A stretch of 5,391 nt of DNA from JAJPIG01 sp035504735 (lineage in GTDB: Bacteria; Desulfobacterota; Binatia; Binatales; Binataceae). Made by a program: the position numbers and the translations under genes. Below, piece after piece: positions 1 to 4,346 of the stretch. Each line of letters begins with the position of its first letter. Position 1 is the first letter of the stretch. The DNA is taken from assembly GCA_035504735.1 (NCBI GenBank), contig DATJRJ010000283.1:1-5391 (forward strand). Direction: 5' to 3'. The notes under the pieces are model-generated. The model searched no databases. It saw only the letters and a list, made by a program, of their open reading frames with translations, and was not told the origin of the DNA.

Positions 1-15
1 AGAAGAAGGCGAATT

Positions 16-21
16 TATAGT
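16..21 (+). promoter_or_regulatory. possible -10 element for the SnoaL-like gene
   Basis: TATAGT differs from the consensus TATAAT at one base and lies 28 bases before the start codon at 50, which would give a 5' leader of about 20 bases. The matching -35 box would fall just outside the left edge of the window, so the call rests on the -10 hexamer alone. Confidence 0.25.
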
Positions 22-49
22 TTACAAAGTATCGAGGTGACGAGAGTAA

Positions 50-448
50 ATGAACGCGAACGAACAGAAAAAGGCGGCAACGAGATTTTTGGAAAACCTG
101 AACCACGCCGATCCCGCGGTGTTCGAAGAGCTCATCGCGGACGACTTCAAATTTGAGATCGTTTCCGGGCTGACCGAGTTTCCTCCGATCCGCGGTCGGC
201 AGAATTTTGCCGCGACCGAGTGCGCGGTGCTGAAGCGGCTTTTTCCGTCCGGATTGAACCTGAAGATAGAAACCGTGATTTGCGATGGACGGCATGTCGC
301 GGTGCTGGCGGCCGCGGACACCGTAGCCGCCAATGGCCGGCGGTATTCGCAGCGCTACAACTTTTACCTGCGTTTCGAGGGCGATCGCATCGCGGAAGGG
401 CGGGAATACAACGATACCAACCTGGTACGCGAAGTTTTTCTTACGTGA
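50..448 (+). CDS. SnoaL-like / NTF2-fold family protein
   Basis: A 132-residue protein of the size usual for single-domain SnoaL-like (nuclear transport factor 2 fold) proteins. Seen in the sequence: an amphipathic N-terminal helix at about residues 5-30 that leads into ADPAVFEELIADDFKFEI, typical of the helix-to-strand start of this fold, and a C-terminal strand pair ending in RIAEGREYNDTNLVREVF, which resembles the family's usual closing 'REYxDTxLVxxVF' strand. There is no signal peptide, so it is probably cytoplasmic. Family members form a cone-shaped pocket and include isomerases, hydrolases, cyclases and non-enzymatic binders; no specific reaction can be assigned here. The start is supported by GAGGTGA at 34-40, nine bases before the ATG. 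It converges on the 570-1751 gene and shares no operon with it. Confidence 0.82.
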   Translation: MNANEQKKAATRFLENLNHADPAVFEELIADDFKFEIVSGLTEFPPIRGRQNFAATECAVLKRLFPSGLNLKIETVICDGRHVAVLAAADTVAANGRRYSQRYNFYLRFEGDRIAEGREYNDTNLVREVFLT

Positions 449-507
449 TTGCTTCGGGCGGCGAGGATGCTCGCTCGAGAAAGCTAGTCTCGCGCTCGCA
501 AAGCGAA

Positions 508-537
508 GCGGGCGGCCCGAATATTCGAGCCGCCCGC
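508..537. terminator. GC-rich palindrome between convergent genes, probable bidirectional terminator
   Basis: A perfect 9-bp stem (508-516 with 529-537, GCGGGCGGC/GCCGCCCGC) encloses a further self-complementary core, CGAATATTCG at 518-527, with one mismatched pair between, so nearly all 30 bases can fold. It sits between the stops of two convergent genes. There is no T-run on the plus side. On the minus side the stem is followed by TTCGCTTTGCG, a weak U-rich tail, so termination of the 570-1751 gene is the more likely role. Confidence 0.5.
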
Positions 538-569
538 CGTCAAATCAGCGTCTGCGCAATTGCCAGGTC

Positions 570-1751
570 TTAGTGGACTTCGAACCCAGCTACGAACTGG
601 TCGGACTGATCGCTACCCGTGTGCTTCAGCACCAAGGTGCCCGAGGCAACGGTATCGGCCACGAAGACGTTCTTCGCACTCCTCACGGCGTTACCATTGG
701 CGTTGGTCGGCACCTCGAGACCCGTATCCACGTCGCCTGAATCATCCAGCGGACGGAAGTACACCTCGTAGTTGGTGCTGGGCTCCGCGCCGTTCAGTGT
801 CACGCTGACATTGCCGGCCTTGTCCACATCGTAGTGGCCCGAATTAAGCGGATCGTCGCCACACACCAGATCTGCGGGATCGGTCACGGAATCGCAAGGA
901 ACCAGGTTCGACGTGGAAACCTCTGGACTCACGAACTTCTCATCGACTTTGAAACCCGATACGAACTCGTCGGTGCTGCTGCCGTTCTCCAGTTCGATCC
1001 AGCCCGAGCCGATGGTACCGCTCGCGAATTCGGAAGAAACCACCAGCGAGGCATTACCCTTTTTGTTGGTCGGTCCAACCGTCCCAAGGGCAGTTGGGGT
1101 ACCGCCACTGGGTGAAACGAAAAGCGCGGTGTAACTCGTGCTCGGCCGGGCGCCGGACACGTGAATAGCCAGAGCGCCGTCATCGTTTTCAACGTCAACA
1201 TGGCCGCTGCTCAGCGAATCGCTGCCGCAACTTGAAAGCGCTCCTGGCGTGACGACATCCGTGCATCGCACCAGGCCGGGCTGGAAGTCGCGCCCCGATA
1301 CCAGGCCGTTACTCGAGATTGATACACCGGTGACGAACTCCTCGTTGGGAGCGGAACTGCTGCTGCTCAGAACTATGTTGCCCGCACCGACCGTTCCGAA
1401 TTTGAAAAATGCATCCTTGCGCATCGCGCCATTGCCGCGGCTACCGGTTTTCAGATCGCCGATCGGAGTGGATTGGGTACCATCCCCCGAGACCAGGCTG
1501 ACGGCATAAGTGGTATTGGGCGCCGCCCCGATCACGGTGACCGTCACGTCACCCTCGTCGCTGATCGTGGCGCCGCCGCCGCTCAGCGGATCCTGAACTG
1601 TCGCGCAGTTGGTCAGCGCGGTCGGGACCGTAACCGTCGAGCATTGATCCAGCGGTGCGCTGAAACCCTGCGCGCTGGCGGCACCGGCTACGGCAAACAT
1701 CGCCAGGCCCGCCGACAGCGCCCCCAAACTCGAAATTTTCGCTTTTGACAT
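570..1751 (-). CDS. secreted three-domain repeat protein, function unknown
   Basis: A 393-residue protein I do not recognise. Residues 1-27 form a Sec signal peptide: K3 and K5, a hydrophobic core rich in Ala, Leu and Gly, and an ASA-Q cleavage site. The mature part holds three diverged copies of a domain of about 110 residues: 37-146, 163-270 and 286-393. Each copy opens with a Cys pair 11-12 residues apart (C37/C49, C163/C175, C286/C297), which could form a disulphide after export. Each then has a D-P/S-L-S/N-x-G motif, G-A-x-P-N/S-T-x-Y, a gap with a conserved G-N-G/A segment, a T-V/I-G/A-x-G hydrophobic strand, and a closing E/D-E/Q-F-V-x-G. The alternating hydrophobic/Thr/Ser pattern suggests beta-sandwich domains (inference). 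There is no anchor, catalytic motif or sorting signal; the protein ends inside the third domain. The start is supported by GGAGG seven bases upstream (1763-1759 on the minus strand). Extracellular or periplasmic structural or adhesive roles are possible but unproven. Confidence 0.8.
   Translation of the reverse strand: MSKAKISSLGALSAGLAMFAVAGAASAQGFSAPLDQCSTVTVPTALTNCATVQDPLSGGGATISDEGDVTVTVIGAAPNTTYAVSLVSGDGTQSTPIGDLKTGSRGNGAMRKDAFFKFGTVGAGNIVLSSSSSAPNEEFVTGVSISSNGLVSGRDFQPGLVRCTDVVTPGALSSCGSDSLSSGHVDVENDDGALAIHVSGARPSTSYTALFVSPSGGTPTALGTVGPTNKKGNASLVVSSEFASGTIGSGWIELENGSSTDEFVSGFKVDEKFVSPEVSTSNLVPCDSVTDPADLVCGDDPLNSGHYDVDKAGNVSVTLNGAEPSTNYEVYFRPLDDSGDVDTGLEVPTNANGNAVRSAKNVFVADTVASGTLVLKHTGSDQSDQFVAGFEVH
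573..1643 (-). repeat. three diverged coding repeats of about 330 bp
   Basis: The unit spans are 1314-1643 (first in the protein), 942-1265 and 573-896, with linkers of 15-16 residues between them. Similarity is at the protein level and is low outside the motifs; the DNA has diverged, so this is an old internal triplication rather than a recent one. Copies two and three are closest at the start (DSLSSGHVDV versus DPLNSGHYDV) and in the PST-[SN]-Y motif. Copy one is the most divergent, with GGG in place of SGH. Confidence 0.75.
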
Positions 1752-1778
1752 CTATAAACCTCCGTCTTCCGAAATCTC

Positions 1779-1786
1779 AATATAAT
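1779..1786. promoter_or_regulatory. possible -10 element(s), usable in either direction
   Basis: Plus strand 1781-1786 is an exact TATAAT. The minus strand reads TATATT at 1784-1779, which would start transcription about 20 bases before the 1751 start codon. Neither direction has a good -35 box at 16-18 bases, so this is an AT-rich candidate only. A plus-strand start here would give the 152-aa gene a leader of roughly 270 bases that includes the mini-ORF. Confidence 0.25.
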
Positions 1787-1845
1787 GACTTGAAGAAACC
1801 TAACCCGGCCGAAGCCTTGGTCTTTGACGCAACGAACAACAATAG

Positions 1846-1852
1846 CGTTTAC
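1846..1852 (-). promoter_or_regulatory. GTAAACG heptamer, candidate regulatory site
   Basis: Reads CGTTTAC on the plus strand. It is about 95 bases upstream of the minus-strand repeat-protein start and is one of four exact copies in the window, all of them between genes. See the finding on the heptamer. Confidence 0.25.
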
Positions 1853-1911
1853 GAACTGGTCGAGAAAAGAGTGGTAGCGAGCAGAGTCGGTCGCGGAAAG
1901 GAGCAGAAATC

Positions 1912-1935
1912 ATGCCCAATTTACGGCAGTTTTAG
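1912..1935 (+). other. possible 7-codon leader ORF (MPNLRQF)
   Basis: An ATG is preceded by GGAAAGGAG at 1895-1903 with an 8-base gap, which is as good a ribosome site as that of any gene in the window. The frame runs only seven codons to a TAG at 1933-1935. The stop lies in a small hairpin (GTTTT 1929-1933 with AAAAC 1939-1943). It could be a leader peptide for the 152-aa gene 128 bases further on, a decayed gene start, or chance. There are no runs of a single regulatory amino acid, so classical attenuation is not suggested. Confidence 0.2.
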
Positions 1936-1977
1936 GTGAAAACCGAAGCTTGAGCGAAAAATCACGAAAATCGGCGT

Positions 1978-2001
1978 GTAAACGAAAGCTGCCGCGTTTA
2001 C
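1978..2001. promoter_or_regulatory. inverted pair of GTAAACG heptamers, possible operator or leader hairpin
   Basis: GTAAACG at 1978-1984 faces its exact reverse complement CGTTTAC at 1995-2001 across ten bases, with two further G-U pairs possible outside. The centres are 17 bases apart. The pair lies 62 bases before the start codon at 2064, a fitting place for an operator of a dimeric regulator or for a structure in the 5' leader. Confidence 0.35.
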
Positions 2002-2063
2002 GTCGAAAGAGGCGATGGATTCGATGGCTTGCTCAACTTTCGCGGTAAATAGGAGATTTTGAA

Positions 2064-2522
2064 ATGCGATCAAGAATAGTTGCCACCCTCGCCTTGATGG
2101 GCCTGCTGACGGTGACGGCGATTCCGCTTACCGCCTCGGCGAACGATAAGGCGACCTGCTTACACGAGCCGGCTTGGGGATATTCCAACCCGAACATGTA
2201 CAGAAGCTGGCGACAACTGCATTGCGGGTACGGCTACAACCAGAGTTATTTCGGCGGAAGCCAGAATTATTTCGGAAACGGCGGATGGAGGCCTGTTGCC
2301 CCCGCATATGGCCAGGTGTCACCCGGGTATAACCAGTTCGCTCCCGCCTACAGCCAGTATCAGGGACCTCGCTACTACAGCAACGGCTGGAACAACGCGT
2401 ACCGGACCAATGCCTGGAATGACGCCTACCGCAGCAACGGCTTGAATAACGCGTACCGGGCCAATCGGGTTCAGAACTGGCACGAACGGCTCTTCCATTA
2501 CGATCACCATGCGCATCATTAA
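2064..2522 (+). CDS. exported Tyr/Asn/Gly-rich mosaic-repeat protein, function unknown
   Basis: A 152-residue protein I do not recognise. Residues 1-26 form a Sec signal peptide: R2 and R4, a hydrophobic core at 5-22 and an ASA-N cleavage site. The mature protein of about 126 residues is low in complexity and rich in Tyr, Asn, Gly, Gln and Trp. It holds three different tandem-repeat blocks in order: two 7-residue units at 59-72 (Y-F-G core), three 7-residue units at 79-99 (A/S-P-A/G-Y-x-Q core) and three 9-residue units at 106-132 (N-x-x-x-N-N/D-A-Y-R core), followed by a decayed unit. Two Cys (C32, C54) precede the repeats. The tail HERLFHYDHHAHH could bind metal (inference). AGGAG at 2051-2055 with an 8-base gap fixes the start. 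The gene has its own terminator at 2573-2617, so it is probably a single-gene transcript. Such composition recalls surface, matrix or aggregating proteins, but no family match is claimed. Confidence 0.75.
   Translation: MRSRIVATLALMGLLTVTAIPLTASANDKATCLHEPAWGYSNPNMYRSWRQLHCGYGYNQSYFGGSQNYFGNGGWRPVAPAYGQVSPGYNQFAPAYSQYQGPRYYSNGWNNAYRTNAWNDAYRSNGLNNAYRANRVQNWHERLFHYDHHAHH
2238..2279 (+). repeat. tandem repeat block 1, 2 x 21 bp (7 residues)
   Basis: Encodes NQSYFGG then SQNYFGN (residues 59-72). Both units carry the same TATTTCGG core. Confidence 0.6.
2298..2360 (+). repeat. tandem repeat block 2, 3 x 21 bp (7 residues)
   Basis: Encodes APAYGQV, SPGYNQF and APAYSQY (residues 79-99). Pro2, Tyr4 and Gln6 are fixed in all three units. 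Codons differ between units at many third positions (CCC throughout for Pro, TAT or TAC for Tyr), so the units have been kept by protein constraint or are old. Confidence 0.65.
2379..2459 (+). repeat. tandem repeat block 3, 3 x 27 bp (9 residues)
   Basis: Encodes SNGWNNAYR, TNAWNDAYR and SNGLNNAYR (residues 106-132); A-N-R follows at 133-135 as the start of a degraded fourth unit. Units one and three are the closest, both with AACGCGTACCGG at the end, which fits an alternating duplication history. Confidence 0.7.
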
Positions 2523-2572
2523 GCCAATCGCCTGACGGCGAGCTTCTCCCCCAAGCCGCCGGCCTGCGACCA

Positions 2573-2617
2573 CCCGGACGCGTATCATCAGTACCGGTAC
2601 GCGTCCGGGCCTTTTTT
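2573..2617 (+). terminator. strong intrinsic terminator
   Basis: A perfect 12-bp stem (2573-2584 CCCGGACGCGTA with 2598-2609 TACGCGTCCGGG) with a 13-base loop is followed by CC and six T at 2612-2617. It lies 50 bases after the stop of the 152-aa gene and separates that gene from what follows. Confidence 0.9.
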
Positions 2618-2734
2618 CGGTTCAGATCATCCTCCTCTCGATCATCGTATTCTGTGCGCACGATCACAGCGTCGGGCGCGCTGAATCACACTTCCCGTAT
2701 CTACCAGTCAACGCGCGCGATTTCTTTGATGGAT

Positions 2735-2741
2735 GTAAACG
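2735..2741 (+). promoter_or_regulatory. GTAAACG heptamer, candidate regulatory site
   Basis: Lies 44 bases before the 2786 start codon. With the base before it, it reads TGTAAACG, identical over eight bases to the copy at 1977-1984 upstream of the other small exported gene. Confidence 0.25.
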
Positions 2742-2770
2742 TCTCGCGAGCGCCGACCGTCTTAAAGGCT

Positions 2771-2777
2771 GAGGAGG
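2771..2777 (+). promoter_or_regulatory. ribosome binding site that decides the 2786 start
   Basis: GAGGAGG is followed by ATGs in the same frame at 2780 and 2786. The first is only two bases away and the second is eight bases away, so 2786 is preferred. A more distant ATG at 2654 in the same frame has no such site and would add 44 residues that do not look like protein. Confidence 0.8.
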
Positions 2778-2785
2778 TTATGATC

Positions 2786-2983
2786 ATGAAATTCCTGATT
2801 ACTGCGATCTTTGCATTCTCTACGATGCTGATGGTTTCGATGCCGGTGCGTGCGGCCGCGGTGCCCGAGAATGGGCAACCCCGTTTGATTCAGGTGTTCT
2901 ATCCGCATCCGGAATACGGACATTGGCATGGAGCCTGCCGCGATCCTCGGTTTCGTCATCATCATCGGTTCTTGTGCTGGTAG
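2786..2983 (+). CDS. small exported His/Cys-containing peptide, function unknown
   Basis: A 65-residue protein starting MKFLITAIF. Residues 1-25 make a clear Sec signal peptide: K2, a hydrophobic core at 3-19 and VRA-AA at 21-25, so cleavage falls at about 23-25. The mature peptide has only about 40 residues. It carries six His (H41, H46, H48 and the triplet H58-H60), aromatic residues and two Cys (C51 and C64, one before the end), which could form a disulphide or bind metal in the periplasm. I know no family for it. A longer reading from 2654 exists but lacks a ribosome site. The gene lies between the terminator of the 152-aa gene and the efflux operon, 141 bases before the adaptor start. 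It could be transcribed on its own or read through into the operon. Confidence 0.7.
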   Translation: MKFLITAIFAFSTMLMVSMPVRAAAVPENGQPRLIQVFYPHPEYGHWHGACRDPRFRHHHRFLCW

Positions 2984-2985
2984 TA

Positions 2986-3062
2986 CCCGCCGCTAACAGC
3001 TCAACTCCCCGACCAGCTCCCGAAAGGAAGAAGGCTGATCGGGGAGTTCCCGCCAATAGCTC
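2986..3062. repeat. 46-bp imperfect palindrome directly flanked by imperfect direct repeats
   Basis: The palindrome at 3003-3048 has a perfect 10-bp outer stem (AACTCCCCGA with TCGGGGAGTT), one C/A mismatch, then CAGC/GCTG and a loop of about 16 bases. It abuts 2986-3002 on the left (CCCGCCGCTAACAGCTC) and 3049-3062 on the right (CCCGCCAATAGCTC). These two agree over 14 bases apart from one mismatch and a 3-base insertion. It could be a transcription barrier after the 65-aa gene, a leader hairpin of the pump operon, or the footprint of a small palindromic insertion. The plus side has no T-run, so it is not a standard intrinsic terminator. Confidence 0.5.
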
Positions 3063-3067
3063 TCGAC

Positions 3068-3080
3068 TTTTATATTGACC
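3068..3080 (+). promoter_or_regulatory. AT-rich patch, possible promoter of the efflux operon
   Basis: TTTTATATTGACC contains a -10-like TATATT (3071-3076) and overlaps a -35-like TTGACC (3075-3080). Neither has a good partner box at normal spacing, so only the position, 45-57 bases before the adaptor start, speaks for it. No repressor operator or divergent regulator gene is visible. Confidence 0.2.
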
Positions 3081-3102
3081 TTTTCGTTGATCGATTCCGC
3101 TT

Positions 3103-3141
3103 GGAGAGGGCATGATCGCGTCCCATGACTTCGCATCGGAG
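3103..3141 (+). promoter_or_regulatory. competing ribosome binding sites at the adaptor start
   Basis: GGAGAGGG at 3103-3110 is well placed for an ATG at 3112 that is out of frame with the adaptor (67 codons, low plausibility) but is 18 bases from the adaptor ATG at 3125. CGGAG at 3137-3141 sits seven bases before a second in-frame ATG at 3149. An in-frame TGA at 3113-3115 rules out any start further upstream. Confidence 0.5.
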
Positions 3142-4342
3142 TGCGCGGATGCTGCCATCCGTTGCCGCCGGGATTTTTATGGCAGCGATGGCCATCATTG
3201 TGTCGGATTGCAGGAATGCGGCGCCGACGGCTGCGCCTTCGCTCCCCGAGGTTACGGTAACCGACGTCGTCCAGCGCGATGTCACATTACACGGGGAGTG
3301 GGTCGGCACCACTGAAGGTTTCATAAATGCCGACATCTACCCCAAAATTTCCGGCTTTCTCATCAAGCAGGACTATCGGGACGGCGATGCGGTACAGGCC
3401 GGACAACTGCTGTTTCAGATCGATCCTCGCGAGTATCAGGCGGCCCTCGATCAGGCGCTCGGCAATCTCGCGCAAGCGCAAGCTCAGCTAAAGCAAAACC
3501 AACAGATCCTCGCCCGCTATACGATCCTTTACAAGCAGGAAGTGATTTCGCAGCAGGACTTTGATAACCAGACGCAGACCACTCGCGCGACTGCAGCGCA
3601 AGTTCAAGCGAACCAGGGCCTGGTCGAGGCCGCGCGGCTTAACCTGGAATGGACCAGGATCACGTCGCCGGTTAGCGGCGTCGCCGGAATCGCAAAGACC
3701 CAGGTCGGCGATCTCGTTTCACCTACCTCGCTGCTTACGACCGTCTCGCAGCTCAACCCCATCAAGGTCGAATTCCCGATCAGCGAGCAGACCTATCTGC
3801 ACTTCGCCAGCAAAATCAACCAGAACGAGACGGACCTTTCAAAGGATGGGCCCCCGCTCGAAATGATCCTGTCAAACGGGAGCATCTACAAATACACCGG
3901 CCGGGTTTATGACGTGAATCGCCAGGTCAACATCCAGACCGGCACGATTGAAGTTCAAGCTACCTTTCCAAATCCGGACAATCTACTGCGCCCCGGATTG
4001 TACGCGAAAATCCGCGGCCCCATCGGAGCGCTGCGCAACGCGCTAATGGTGCCGCAGGCCGCCGTGCTCGAGACCCAGGGGCAATACCAAATCGGAGTTG
4101 TGGGCTCGGATAACAAGGTGCAGATGCGCAACGTCGCCCTCGGCCAGCAGGTCGGCAGCCTTCAAGTCATCAAGAAGGGAATTGCGCCCGGCGAACGTGT
4201 CATCACCGAGGGGCTACAGAAAGTTCACGATGGGATGGAAGTGAAACCGCGCCTCTTGCCCGTCACCGCCGCGCCGGCGAGTACGCGCGGATCGGCCGGA
4301 GTGGCGCCCTCGGCGGCGACGACCCCAGGCAGCCAGAGCTAG
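3125..4342 (+). CDS. RND efflux periplasmic adaptor (membrane fusion protein, AcrA/MexA-like)
   Basis: This protein bridges the inner-membrane RND transporter and an outer-membrane channel in a tripartite drug or solvent pump. It is 405 residues, normal for the family. Visible parts: an N-terminal export segment (hydrophobic 10-27), a first lipoyl-like half at about 66-103 (YPKISGFLIKQ, DGDAVQAGQLLFQIDPREYQ), a Gln/Ala-rich alpha-helical hairpin at about 104-172 with YKQEVISQQDFD at its turn region, the second lipoyl half at 176-210 (RITSPVSG, GDLVSPTSLL), a beta-barrel at about 212-300 ending in LLRPGLYAKIRG, a membrane-proximal domain at about 301-378 and an Ala/Ser/Thr/Pro tail. C29 follows the hydrophobic core in VSDC, which is a poor lipobox because Asp stands at -1, so lipid anchoring is uncertain. 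Start 3125 is chosen because it gives Arg residues before the hydrophobic core; 3149 has the better ribosome site. The transporter gene follows after four bases. Substrate cannot be read from the sequence. Confidence 0.93.
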   Translation: MTSHRSARMLPSVAAGIFMAAMAIIVSDCRNAAPTAAPSLPEVTVTDVVQRDVTLHGEWVGTTEGFINADIYPKISGFLIKQDYRDGDAVQAGQLLFQIDPREYQAALDQALGNLAQAQAQLKQNQQILARYTILYKQEVISQQDFDNQTQTTRATAAQVQANQGLVEAARLNLEWTRITSPVSGVAGIAKTQVGDLVSPTSLLTTVSQLNPIKVEFPISEQTYLHFASKINQNETDLSKDGPPLEMILSNGSIYKYTGRVYDVNRQVNIQTGTIEVQATFPNPDNLLRPGLYAKIRGPIGALRNALMVPQAAVLETQGQYQIGVVGSDNKVQMRNVALGQQVGSLQVIKKGIAPGERVITEGLQKVHDGMEVKPRLLPVTAAPASTRGSAGVAPSAATTPGSQS

Positions 4343-4346
4343 CGCG

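Larger units (their letters stand above)
1752..2063. other. 312-bp divergent intergenic region
   Basis: This separates the minus-strand repeat protein from the plus-strand 152-aa gene, so it should hold both promoters. It is more A-rich than its surroundings. It contains the minus-strand GGAGG ribosome site at 1759-1763, a TATAAT hexamer at 1781-1786, three GTAAACG heptamers (1846, 1978, 1995), a short ORF with a strong Shine-Dalgarno sequence at 1912-1935, a small hairpin at 1929-1943 and the AGGAG of the downstream gene at 2051-2055. No protein-coding gene of normal size is supported here. Confidence 0.6.

Noticed and set aside
1745..1750. Exact TTGACA -35 consensus on the plus strand
   Set aside because: It is fixed by the first codons of the minus-strand gene (ATG TCA AAA), and the TATAAT at 1781 is 30 bases away, too far for a promoter pair.
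1850..1862. 13-bp identity (TACGAACTGGTCG) to 591-603 at the end of the repeat-protein gene, considered as a remnant of a fourth domain
   Set aside because: The minus-strand translation gives D-Q-F-V as in the domain end, but it is out of frame with the gene, similarity stops at once on both sides, and a chance 13-mer match in this length is not improbable.
1745..1939. Plus-strand frame of 64 codons starting with TTG across the intergenic region
   Set aside because: No ribosome site, it overlaps the start of the well-supported minus-strand gene, and its product shows no recognisable features.
2128..2667. Minus-strand frame of 179 codons opposite the mosaic-repeat gene
   Set aside because: Arg/Ser/Gly-rich product typical of antisense reading of a repetitive gene; it also runs through the strong terminator and has no supporting start signals.
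2654..2785. N-terminal extension of the 65-aa protein from an ATG at 2654
   Set aside because: No ribosome site at 2654, whereas GAGGAGG fits 2786; the extension would bury a perfect signal peptide inside the protein.
3112..3315. 67-codon Cys-containing frame overlapping the adaptor gene
   Set aside because: Despite a good ribosome site it lies almost wholly inside the adaptor coding region in another frame, with no signal or family features; treated as a shadow and noted only for the start conflict.
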